The notes beneath the pieces are model-generated. The model was not told where the DNA came from and did not search any database. It saw only the letters and a program-made list of their open reading frames with translations. A stretch of 64,000 nt of DNA from Pseudoduganella flava (GTDB lineage Bacteria; Pseudomonadota; Gammaproteobacteria; Burkholderiales; Burkholderiaceae_D), in NCBI RefSeq assembly GCF_007830495.1, contig NZ_VLKW01000016.1, positions 1 through 64,000 of the forward strand. The letters run 5' to 3'. Positions 34,002 to 40,961 of the stretch are shown here, one piece after another. The position numbers and the translations under genes were made by a program. The first letter of the stretch is position 1; the number at the start of each line of letters is the position of its first letter.

Positions 34002-34303
34002 CGCTGCGCTCCCTTCTGCGCCGCGAACCAGGCGGCGATCTGCTCGAGCTGTTCGTCCGTGTAGCCCTTCGCCAGCTGGGTCATGATGGTGGCGGGCCGG
34101 CTGCCTTCCTTGAACGCCTTCAGGCTGGCCAGCAATGCTTCCTTCGGCTGCCCCGCCAGCGCCGGCAGCGCCGTGCCGGCCGGGTTGCCATTCGTGCCGT
34201 GGCACCCCGTGCACGTGGCGGCCAGGCGCTCGCCGGTGGACGGCGGCGGTGCCGCCTGGGCCGCGGCGGCCAGCAGCGCTACGATGGCGACGACGATCTT
34301 CAT
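33998..34303 (-). CDS. small c-type cytochrome (FccA/SoxE-like)
   Basis: This 101-residue protein has a signal peptide (cleavage near AAQAAPPP) and one haem site CTGCHG, with Met in a TIMTQLAKGY stretch as probable sixth ligand. The YTDEQLEQIAAWFAAQ helix is typical of class I cytochromes c. It probably takes electrons from the flavoprotein encoded next to it, with which it overlaps by four bases. It also overlaps the end of soxA by four bases. Confidence 0.87.
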   Translation of the reverse strand: MKIVVAIVALLAAAAQAAPPPSTGERLAATCTGCHGTNGNPAGTALPALAGQPKEALLASLKAFKEGSRPATIMTQLAKGYTDEQLEQIAAWFAAQKGAQR

Positions 34304-35073
34304 GGCCGTACTCCCGGTGATTCCATTGTCATGCCTTGTGCCCGCAGCGCGAGCCAGGCTTCCAGTTCGACGAGGTCTTGCGCGTCCGGTGGCGGCAGCG
34401 CCGCACGCACGCCGTTCATGCAGTTGCGCAGCCGGCGCTGCAGGCTGCCCATGCCCTGCCATTCGAGGCGGTAGATCGGATAGGCGTTCGCGTGACCTTG
34501 CGGGATCGTCGCACCGGCCAGCTTGCGGCCCCAGTGATCGTCATGGCATTGCGCGCACGACAGGTTCAGCTGGCCGATGCGCGTATTGAACAGCCGCTTG
34601 CCCCGCTCGGCGGCGGCACGCGTGCCCGCATCGTTCGGCGGCGCCACGGGCATGCCGCGCGACTGCAGCGCCACGTAGGCTTCCAGCGCCAGCAGCTCGT
34701 CCGACTCGGCCTTCCACGGAGCCGCTTGCTGCGCGCCCGTGCGGCACTGGTTGATGCGCTGGCCCAGGTTTAGCACCCGGCCGGCCGCCTTGTCGAATGC
34801 GGGATACCGCGCCGCGACGCCACGCATCGACGTCTTCGCATCGCCATGGCAGGCGGCGCAGCTCTTGTCGGCCTTGCCCGCCTTCGTGCTCCACAGCGCT
34901 TCGCCGTTGGCCACCCACAGCATGGCCGGGTTCTGCGTATCGTCGCGCTGCATCGCCCACGTCGATTCGCTCATGAATTCGCTGCCGGACTTGCGCCGAT
35001 CTTGCGTCTGCGTCTGGGCTTGCGCCAGCGCTGCAGCGAGCATCAGCAACAGCGGCAGCGCCGGCGCGCTCAT
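34300..35073 (-). CDS. soxA: L-cysteine S-thiosulfotransferase subunit SoxA
   Basis: This 257-residue dihaem c-type cytochrome has a signal peptide (ends near ALAQAQ), haem motifs CAACHG (N-terminal) and CAQCHDDHWGRKL (C-terminal), and a C-terminal Cys in RRLRNCMNGVRA, the expected position of the haem-ligating or reactive cysteine of SoxA. With SoxX it attaches thiosulfate to the SoxY carrier. It overlaps soxZ by four bases. Confidence 0.9.
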   Translation of the reverse strand: MSAPALPLLLMLAAALAQAQTQTQDRRKSGSEFMSESTWAMQRDDTQNPAMLWVANGEALWSTKAGKADKSCAACHGDAKTSMRGVAARYPAFDKAAGRVLNLGQRINQCRTGAQQAAPWKAESDELLALEAYVALQSRGMPVAPPNDAGTRAAAERGKRLFNTRIGQLNLSCAQCHDDHWGRKLAGATIPQGHANAYPIYRLEWQGMGSLQRRLRNCMNGVRAALPPPDAQDLVELEAWLALRAQGMTMESPGVRP

Positions 35074-35393
35074 GGCGCCACCGTCAGCGCGATGCGCTCC
35101 GTTTGCGCGAAGCCGTGGTCGCCCGTCCAGCTGAACTCCAGCGTGCCCGTTTCCGTGGCGATCGTGAAGAACGCGATGTAGGGATTGGCGGCGATCGCCG
35201 GGTGCAGCTCGGCCGCGAACACCTGCTCGCCGTTGTAGGTGCACGTGAAGCGGCGGATGACGTCCTGCGGCAGCGGCTTGCCGTCCGCCCCCGGCCGGTA
35301 GCCGGACTCCATCGGGTGCGCGATCAGTGCGCGGATCTCGATAATGTCGCCGCGCTTCGCCGTCTTCGGCATGTGGATCAGCGCTCTAGCCAT
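35070..35393 (-). CDS. soxZ: thiosulfate oxidation carrier complex protein SoxZ
   Basis: This 107-residue protein starts MARALIHMPKTAKRGDIIEIRALIAHPMESG and contains RRFTCTYNGEQVF and EFSWTGDHGF, the SoxZ Ig-like fold. It binds SoxY and helps position the sulfur-carrying arm. It has no signal peptide, as is normal for SoxZ, which is exported with SoxY. Its ATG overlaps the soxY stop by one base. Confidence 0.95.
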   Translation of the reverse strand: MARALIHMPKTAKRGDIIEIRALIAHPMESGYRPGADGKPLPQDVIRRFTCTYNGEQVFAAELHPAIAANPYIAFFTIATETGTLEFSWTGDHGFAQTERIALTVAP

Positions 35394-35845
35394 CAGGGCG
35401 CCTCCCCTTCGATGCAGGCGGCCAGCGTGACGATCACGTCCACCGTCTGCTGCCAGCAGCTGCCGTCGCTCATCCTCGCGACGGCGACGAGCTTCTGCGA
35501 CGTGGCAAGGCGGATGCGCGTCGATACCTCGGCCTTGCCGGCGCGCGGGCCCAGCGTGAACTTCGCCACGTCCGTTTCCGGATTGCGCTCGTTGAAGATG
35601 GCGATGCCGGCCACGTGGTCGGCCGCCGTCATCGGGCTGTCGACGCGGATCGTCACCGGCACGGCGTTGCCATTGTCGATCAGCTTGGCGATCTCGAACG
35701 TCACGCGCCCCGTTTGCGGCGGCTTGTTGTCCGTATAGGCAGCGACGGCGGCGGCCATCTGTTCAGGCGTGGCGGATGCCGGGCGCACCAGCGCCAGCAG
35801 CGTGCCCGCGGCGATCAGCTGGCGGCGGTGGCGGTTTGGTCTCAT
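35393..35845 (-). CDS. soxY: thiosulfate oxidation carrier protein SoxY, unusual C-terminus
   Basis: This 150-residue protein has a twin-arginine-like leader (RHRRQLIAAGTLLALVRPASA). The SoxY Ig-like core includes VPVTIRVDSPMTAADHVAGIAIFNERNPETDVAKFTLGPRAG. In well-known SoxY proteins the reactive Cys sits in a terminal GGCGG. Here the end reads VTLAACIEGEAP, so a Cys is present at the right place but the flanking glycines are absent and six residues follow it. The gene overlaps the soxX stop by four bases. Confidence 0.88.
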   Translation of the reverse strand: MRPNRHRRQLIAAGTLLALVRPASATPEQMAAAVAAYTDNKPPQTGRVTFEIAKLIDNGNAVPVTIRVDSPMTAADHVAGIAIFNERNPETDVAKFTLGPRAGKAEVSTRIRLATSQKLVAVARMSDGSCWQQTVDVIVTLAACIEGEAP

Positions 35846-36273
35846 CGGTTGCCCTTCAGTGTCGCCAGAAAGGCTACCACGTCTTCGATCTGCTGGGCCG
35901 AGAGGATCGTGCGGCCCTGGTGCGCCGGCGCCACGCGCACCAGCCCTTCGGTGCGGTAGTACGACGGCATGATGGTGTCCGGATTGATGCGCGCCGAGTC
36001 GGCGATGCGCAGGCGCAGCTGCGGCACGGTCCAGCGTGCGCCTGCGCCGTCCAGGCTGGGCGCCAGGTCGCCCTGGAAGCGCTCCTCGGGAATCGGGGCC
36101 GTATGGCACAGCAGGCACAGGCCCACCTGGCGGTCCGCCACGATCGCGCGGCCGCGGACCGGGTCGCCGGGCGTGGTGCCGGGCAGCGGGTGGTCGATAC
36201 CGTCGGCGGCAGCGCTGATCTGGCACGCACAGGCCAACAAGAATGGGGACAGCCCCCTTGCTACCGCCTGCAT
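35842..36273 (-). CDS. soxX: sulfur oxidation c-type cytochrome SoxX
   Basis: This 143-residue monohaem cytochrome has haem motif CLLCHTAPIPEERFQGDLAPSL, the RWTVPQLRLRIADSARINPDTIMPSYY block with probable axial Met, and QQIEDVVAFLATLKG at the end. It partners SoxA. The start is uncertain: ATG 36273 gives a plausible signal peptide (MQAVARGLSPFLLACACQISA), while ATG 36321, two bases after the upstream stop, gives a longer N-terminus with a better ribosome site. A palindromic repeat covers both choices and encodes part of the leader. Confidence 0.85.
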   Translation of the reverse strand: MQAVARGLSPFLLACACQISAAADGIDHPLPGTTPGDPVRGRAIVADRQVGLCLLCHTAPIPEERFQGDLAPSLDGAGARWTVPQLRLRIADSARINPDTIMPSYYRTEGLVRVAPAHQGRTILSAQQIEDVVAFLATLKGNR

Positions 36274-36310
36274 CCAACAGCAGGCGGTGGCGGTGTTGGG
36301 GGCTGTCCCC
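36245..36310. repeat. palindromic repeat at the soxX start
   Basis: Outer 13-bp arms GGGGACAGCCCCC (36245-36257) and GGGGGCTGTCCCC (36298-36310) enclose an inner stem, CCGCCTGC (36264-36271) with GCAGGCGG (36280-36287). The two nested stems look like a REP/BIME unit. The element lies in the 5' end of soxX and overlaps its start codon. Confidence 0.8.
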
Positions 36311-36323
36311 TGAAGCGCCATCG

Positions 36324-38507
36324 CTACGCTTTCTTCAGGCTGTGGTTCTTCAGCGGCAGCTCGCGGATGCGCTTGCCGGTGGCGGCGAAGATCGCGTTCA
36401 GCACTGCCGGCGCGGCGACGGCAATGGTCGGCTCGCCGACGCCGCCCCAGAAGCCGCCGGATGGCATCACGATCGTCTCCACGGCCGGCATCTCGTCCAT
36501 CTTCAGCACCTGATAGGTGTCGAAGTTGGTTTGCTCCATCTGCCCATCCTTCACCGTGCAGGCGCCGTACAGCGCGGCCGACAGGCCGTACACGAACGAA
36601 CCTTCCACCTGCGCCTCGATCTGCTGCGGGTTCACCGCGTGGCCCGGATCGGTCGCCGCGACGATGCGGTGGATCTTCAGTTTGCCGTCCTTCGCCACCG
36701 ACACTTCCGCGCAGGCCGCCACGTAGCTGCCGAAGCCCATCGTTTGCGCGATGCCGCGATAGATGCCCTTCTTCGGCTTCTTGTCCCAGCCCACCCGCTC
36801 GGCCACAGCGTTCAGCACGGCCAGGTGCTTCGGGCTGTCCTTCAGCAGCTTGCGGCGCAGCGCCAGCGGGTCCTGCTTCGTCGCGTGCGCGATCTCGTCG
36901 ATGAAGCACTCCACGTAGATCGTGTTCTGGTTCAGGTTCACACCGCGCCAGAACCCCGGCGGCACGGCCGGGTTGTACATCGCATGATCGATCAGCAGAT
37001 TCGGCACGCCATAGCCGAACGTCCCTTCCGGGCCGGACGGGTTCAGGCCCTGGAACGCGGCCGGATCCTTGCCGTCCTTGACGTTCTGCGGGAACAGCGC
37101 GGCCAGGATCGACTGGCCGGCAATGCGCATGTGCAGCGCCGTCACGTTGCCCTGCTTGTCCAGGCCCGCCGTCAGCTTGCACTGCGTGACAGGGTGGTAC
37201 TGGCCGTGCAGCATGTCCTCCTCGCGCGTCCAGATCAGTTTTACGGGCGTGCCTAGCATCTCCTTGGCGATCAGCACCGCCTGGCGCAGCCAGTCGTGCA
37301 CGGCGCCGCGCCGGCCGAAGCCGCCGCCGAGGTGGAGCTTGTAGACGTCGCACTTCTCCTGCGGCAGGCCGGCCGCTTCCGACGTGGCGGCCAGCGCCGC
37401 TTCGCCGTTCTGCGTGGGCGTCCACACTTCGCAGCGCTCCGGCGTCCAGCGCGCCGTGGCGTTCATCACTTCCATCGTCGCGTGGTTCTGGTGCGGGTAT
37501 GCATACACGGCTTCGATCTTGCGCGCGGCGCCGGCCAGCGCGGCCTTCGCATCGCCTTTCGCATTGCCGGAGGCAGCCTCCGGCGCAGCGAGCTTCGCCT
37601 TGATCGCCGCCGCCACGTCGGCGCTGGACAGGTTCGCGTTCGGGCCCTTGTCCCATTCGATCGGCAGCGCATCGAGCGCCGTCTTCGCGCGCCACCACGT
37701 GTCCGCCACGACGGCTACCGCATTGTCGCCCACCTGCAGCACCTTCTTCACGCCGGGGCGGCCCTTGATCGCGTCGGCATCGAAGCTCTTCAACTTGCCG
37801 CCGAAGACGGGGCAAGCCTTGATCGCCGCGTTCACCATGCCCGGCAGCGCCAGGTCCATGCCGTACACCTGCTTGCCCGTCGTCTTGTCGACCGTGTCCA
37901 GGCGCGCCAGGCGCTTGCCGGCGATCTTCCAGTCCTTCGGGTCCTTCAGCGCCACGTCCTGCGGCGGCGTCAGGCGGCCGGCCGCGTCGGCGACCTTGCC
38001 GTAGGTGACGGTGCGGCCCGTGGGCACGTGCGTGATCACGCTGTCGGCCGCGCGGCAGTCGGCGACCGGCACCTGCCACTGGTCGGCTGCCGCCTGCACG
38101 AGCATCATGCGCGCCGCCGCGCCGCCCTTGCGCACGTAGTCGTGCGATTCGCGCACGCCGCGGCTGCCGCCCGTCGAGTAGCTGCCCCACACGCGCTTCC
38201 TGGCCAGGTTCGTGCCGGGCGTCGGGTATTCGGTCGTCACGCGGCTCCAGTCCGCGTCGAGCTCCTCGGCCACCAGCTGCGCCAGTCCCGTCAGCGTGCC
38301 CTGGCCCATCTCGGAGCGGGCGATGCGGATGACGATCGTGTCGTCCGGCTTCACGACGACCCAGGCATTCACCTCGGGCGCCTGGCCGGCGGGCTGGGCC
38401 TGGGCCGTGAACGGAATGTGGAAGCCGACGACAAGGCCGGCGGTGGCGGCGGCGGAGCGTTTCAGGAAGCCGCGGCGCGCGGGCGACGCAACGGTAGCGG
38501 TGCTCAT
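36324..38507 (-). CDS. molybdopterin-binding subunit of a xanthine dehydrogenase-family hydroxylase
   Basis: This 727-residue protein resembles the large subunit (IorB type) of molybdenum hydroxylases. It has a twin-arginine-type leader SPARRGFLKRSAAATAGLVVGF, which implies export to the periplasm, and molybdopterin-binding blocks such as GGGFGRRGAVHDW, GTFGYGVPNLLIDHAMYNPAVPPGFWRGVNLNQN and GGFWGGVGEPTIAVAAPAVLNAIFAATGKRIRELPL. The substrate is unknown (aldehydes and N-heterocycles are common in the family). It overlaps the iron-sulfur subunit gene by four bases. Confidence 0.9.
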   Translation of the reverse strand: MSTATVASPARRGFLKRSAAATAGLVVGFHIPFTAQAQPAGQAPEVNAWVVVKPDDTIVIRIARSEMGQGTLTGLAQLVAEELDADWSRVTTEYPTPGTNLARKRVWGSYSTGGSRGVRESHDYVRKGGAAARMMLVQAAADQWQVPVADCRAADSVITHVPTGRTVTYGKVADAAGRLTPPQDVALKDPKDWKIAGKRLARLDTVDKTTGKQVYGMDLALPGMVNAAIKACPVFGGKLKSFDADAIKGRPGVKKVLQVGDNAVAVVADTWWRAKTALDALPIEWDKGPNANLSSADVAAAIKAKLAAPEAASGNAKGDAKAALAGAARKIEAVYAYPHQNHATMEVMNATARWTPERCEVWTPTQNGEAALAATSEAAGLPQEKCDVYKLHLGGGFGRRGAVHDWLRQAVLIAKEMLGTPVKLIWTREEDMLHGQYHPVTQCKLTAGLDKQGNVTALHMRIAGQSILAALFPQNVKDGKDPAAFQGLNPSGPEGTFGYGVPNLLIDHAMYNPAVPPGFWRGVNLNQNTIYVECFIDEIAHATKQDPLALRRKLLKDSPKHLAVLNAVAERVGWDKKPKKGIYRGIAQTMGFGSYVAACAEVSVAKDGKLKIHRIVAATDPGHAVNPQQIEAQVEGSFVYGLSAALYGACTVKDGQMEQTNFDTYQVLKMDEMPAVETIVMPSGGFWGGVGEPTIAVAAPAVLNAIFAATGKRIRELPLKNHSLKKA

Positions 38508-39004
38508 GCCTTGCTCCCTTCACGATGTTCGATGGCGAGATTGGCGCTCGTCGGATCGCCGCCGCGCGCGACGACGTGGATCGCCTTGCGCACGCGGTTG
38601 TAGGTGCCGCAGCGGCAGATGTTCGTCATGGCCGCATCGATGTCCGCGTCGGTCGGTTTCGGCTTGTCCTTCAGGAGTGCGGTGGCGGCCATGATCATGC
38701 CGGACTGGCAGAAGCCGCACTGCGGCACGTCCAGCGCGGCCCACGCCTTCTGCACGGGGTGCGAGCCGTCCGGCGACAGGCCTTCGATCGTGACGATCTT
38801 CATCTGTTCCGTCACCGTCGACACGGGCCGCACGCAGCTGCGCGTCGCTTCGCCGTCGATGTGCACCGTGCAGGCGCCGCATTGCGCGATGCCGCAGCCG
38901 TACTTGGTGCCGGTCAGCCCCAGCTGCTCGCGCAGCACCCACAACAGCGGCGTATCTTCCTCCGCCTCGAATTGCCGTACCTGTCCGTTCACGTTCAACT
39001 TCAT
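38504..39004 (-). CDS. [2Fe-2S] subunit of the molybdenum hydroxylase
   Basis: This 166-residue protein has a plant-type ferredoxin domain with GTKYGCGIAQCGACTVHIDG (first cluster) and a second cluster domain with PQCGFCQSGMIMAA and TNICRCGTYNRVRKAI, the IorA/CoxS pattern. It passes electrons from the molybdenum centre. No leader is visible, so it would travel with the Tat-signalled large subunit. It is the first gene of the row that includes the large subunit and the sox genes. Confidence 0.93.
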   Translation of the reverse strand: MKLNVNGQVRQFEAEEDTPLLWVLREQLGLTGTKYGCGIAQCGACTVHIDGEATRSCVRPVSTVTEQMKIVTIEGLSPDGSHPVQKAWAALDVPQCGFCQSGMIMAATALLKDKPKPTDADIDAAMTNICRCGTYNRVRKAIHVVARGGDPTSANLAIEHREGSKA

Positions 39005-39194
39005 GCCTGGTCTCCTGGTGAAGAGTGGGTGGGAGCGCGGGCGGGCGCATGGCCGGGGATCATCCCAGCACCGCGCGCGCCGATCAATGGGCGGCGGTTG
39101 GCAGCTGTATTCAAGTTCCGTCAACAATACTTTGTAGGCAACCCGGCGGATATCTTACAGCCGATTTATCTAGTCCGCATTCGTTCCGGCAATT

Positions 39195-39208
39195 TTGACT
39201 ACGATCAA
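39195..39208 (+). promoter_or_regulatory. FNR-like site upstream of ompW
   Basis: TTGAC-TACG-ATCAA matches the FNR/Anr consensus TTGAT-N4-ATCAA with one mismatch. It lies 66 bases before the ompW-type start. OmpW is activated under low oxygen in several Gram-negatives, so the site is plausible. Confidence 0.6.
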
Positions 39209-39273
39209 GGTTTTTGTTGCGGCGCATCACTAAACTGGCTTCCGCTAACACGTCAAAACGAAGAGGAAGCATC

Positions 39274-39885
39274 ATGAAAAAAGCAGTCATGGCAGTAATG
39301 GCGGTCACCGTGGGCATGCTGGCAGGCCAGGCTTCGGCACAGGAATCGAACTGGCTCGTGCGCGCCCGCGCCGTGCACATCGACCCGGCCGACAAGGCCG
39401 ATCCGGTCGGCGGCGTCGGCGCATCGGACCGCATCAGCGTCGAGAACAAGACGATTCCGGAAGTGGACATTTCCTACTTCTTCACCAAGAACATCGCCGC
39501 TGAACTGGTGCTGACCTATCCGCAGAAGCACGAGGTCTACCTGGACGGCAAGAGCATCGGCACGTTCAAGCACCTGCCGCCGAGCCTGATGGCCCAGTAC
39601 CACTTCACGCCTGAAAAAACGATCAGCCCGTACCTCGGCCTCGGTATCAACTGGACCACGTTCTCGAAGAACAAGCTGCTGAACGGCCAGGGCAGCCTGG
39701 AACACGACAGCTTCGGCCTGGCCGCGCAAGCGGGCGTCGACTTCAAGCTCGACAAGAACTGGTCGCTGAACGTCGACGTCAAGAAAGTGCAGATCCGCAG
39801 CGACGTGATGATCGCCGGCACGAAGGTCAGCAAGGTCAAGGTCGACCCGGTGCTGCTCGGCGTGGGCGTCGGCTACCGCTTCTAA
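39274..39885 (+). CDS. ompW: OmpW-family outer membrane protein
   Basis: This 203-residue protein has a signal peptide (cleavage after GQASA) and an eight-stranded barrel: NWLVRARAVHIDPADK, ISYFFTKNIAAELVLTYPQKHEVYL, SLMAQYHFTPEKTISPYLGLGINWT, ending VGVGYRF with a C-terminal Phe. OmpW forms a narrow channel for hydrophobic compounds in the outer membrane. The ATG follows GAGGAAGC. A strong terminator follows and an FNR-like site precedes it. Confidence 0.94.
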   Translation: MKKAVMAVMAVTVGMLAGQASAQESNWLVRARAVHIDPADKADPVGGVGASDRISVENKTIPEVDISYFFTKNIAAELVLTYPQKHEVYLDGKSIGTFKHLPPSLMAQYHFTPEKTISPYLGLGINWTTFSKNKLLNGQGSLEHDSFGLAAQAGVDFKLDKNWSLNVDVKKVQIRSDVMIAGTKVSKVKVDPVLLGVGVGYRF

Positions 39886-39939
39886 GCACGATAACAACAA
39901 CGAGTACAGCGTTTCAACCTGGAGTTACTCCAAGCCTTT

Positions 39940-39972
39940 AGCCTGCCCGGCTTGCCGGTGCAGGCTTTTTTT
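39940..39972 (+). terminator. Rho-independent terminator after ompW
   Basis: AGCCTGC (39940-39946) pairs with GCAGGCT (39960-39966), with an inner CCGG/CCGG stem, and is followed by a run of eight or more T. Confidence 0.9.
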
Positions 39973-39983
39973 TTGCCAAAAAA

Positions 39984-40163
39984 TGCCTGGAAAATGAGGT
40001 CTGTCCGTGATGCGTTTAGTTGGCAAGCTGCGTGCGCTGAAGACGCCTGCTTTAACCCAACGGCGAAGGCTGGGGTCAGACCCGCCGGGTCTGACCCCGG
40101 GGTTTCGGGTCTCGGGTTTGCCTTAACTGAACGGCATTAGGGTCTGCCCTCATTTTCCAGGCA
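39984..40163. repeat. composite palindromic element around REP-like copy 3
   Basis: A perfect 16-bp inverted repeat (TGCCTGGAAAATGAGG at 39984-39999, complement at 40148-40163) encloses about 150 bases. Inside is the palindrome GGGGTCAGACCC (40072-40083) with GGGTCTGACCCC (40087-40098), preceded by ACCCAACGGC (40055-40064). Head and core are the same as in the copy at 18832. The whole has no open frame of note and fills the gap between ompW and the DUF2244 gene. Confidence 0.8.
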
Positions 40164-40169
40164 ATGTTT

Positions 40170-40631
40170 TTATCGGGCCAGCTCTTCGCGCAGCTCGCGC
40201 GCGAGCGCGCGGCGGCCTTCGTCTGGCAGCCAGGTGCCGACGGCGATCGAGATGCCGCGCGCTTCCAGGCGGATCGGGTCGCGCCGCCGCCGTGGTGCCA
40301 CCACGCGCAGCCAGTGCGGGTCGAGCTGGAACAGCTTGATCTTCCCGCCGCGTAGCTGCTCGACGAACAGCTTGCCATGCTCCAGCACGATACGGTCGCA
40401 ATCGGACGCGTGCCGGCTGTAGTTGACGAATGCCGCCGTCACCGCGGCGATCTCCAGCGCCGCGAACACCAGCACGTACCAGGCGCCTTGCCATGTGAAG
40501 AACACGGCCACGACGACCGACAGAACGAGCAGCAGCGCCCAGGCGGCCATCGTCTGGCGCGGCGTCAGCGAGCAGTTGCGGCGCACCAGCCACTCGCGCC
40601 TGCCGCCATCGAAGGGCCAATCGCGTTTCAT
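40170..40631 (-). CDS. DUF2244-domain membrane protein
   Basis: This 153-residue protein has REWLVRRNCSLTPRQTMAAW at its start, two closely spaced membrane helices (about 32-72), then a cytoplasmic part ending LEARGISIAVGTWLPDEGRRALARELREEL. This is the DUF2244 pattern, a family of unknown function often near cytochrome oxidase genes in Proteobacteria. No such genes are visible here. A 17-codon open frame with a good ribosome site overlaps its start. Confidence 0.82.
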   Translation of the reverse strand: MKRDWPFDGGRREWLVRRNCSLTPRQTMAAWALLLVLSVVVAVFFTWQGAWYVLVFAALEIAAVTAAFVNYSRHASDCDRIVLEHGKLFVEQLRGGKIKLFQLDPHWLRVVAPRRRRDPIRLEARGISIAVGTWLPDEGRRALARELREELAR

Positions 40632-40681
40632 CGCGCATCCTCGCTTGACGATTCCTCGGCGGTGCCCGGCACGGTCGTCAT
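40628..40681 (-). CDS. possible 17-residue upstream ORF overlapping the DUF2244 start
   Basis: ATG at 40681 follows GGAGAACG and reads MTTVPGTAEESSSEDAR, with its stop overlapping the DUF2244 ATG by four bases (ATGA). The coupling geometry resembles that of real bacterial gene pairs. It could be a leader peptide or simply chance; there is no homology to lean on. Confidence 0.35.
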   Translation of the reverse strand: MTTVPGTAEESSSEDAR

Positions 40682-40961
40682 ATCGTTCTCCTGTCGATTG
40701 CGAGGCAATGTAACCTTCGTTGAACTGCCGCGCACACACGATAGCGCGCGGCAAGCGATCGCTGTGGTGCGGTACCAACTCAGCCGCTTGCACCTTTGGC
40801 AGGGCGTTACAGGAAGGCCAATGGATCGTTGTATGGGCGAGACAGGGCCCGTCAAAAGAACCGTATCGCCCAGCAATACAGCCTTCTTTCGTGCAACATG
40901 AAAGCTGAATCGGCGGCCGCCAAGAGCCGCGCATGACTGATATTCAACAAGTGGGGTAGAC
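40682..40961 (+). other. intergenic region before the chemoreceptor gene
   Basis: About 280 bases between divergent genes. I see no clear gene. Weak candidates only: TTGCGAGGCAATG-like sequence near 40698 and AT-richer DNA near 40870-40900. It should hold the promoters of the DUF2244 and chemoreceptor genes. GTGGGGTAG immediately before 40962 may serve as ribosome site. Confidence 0.4.
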
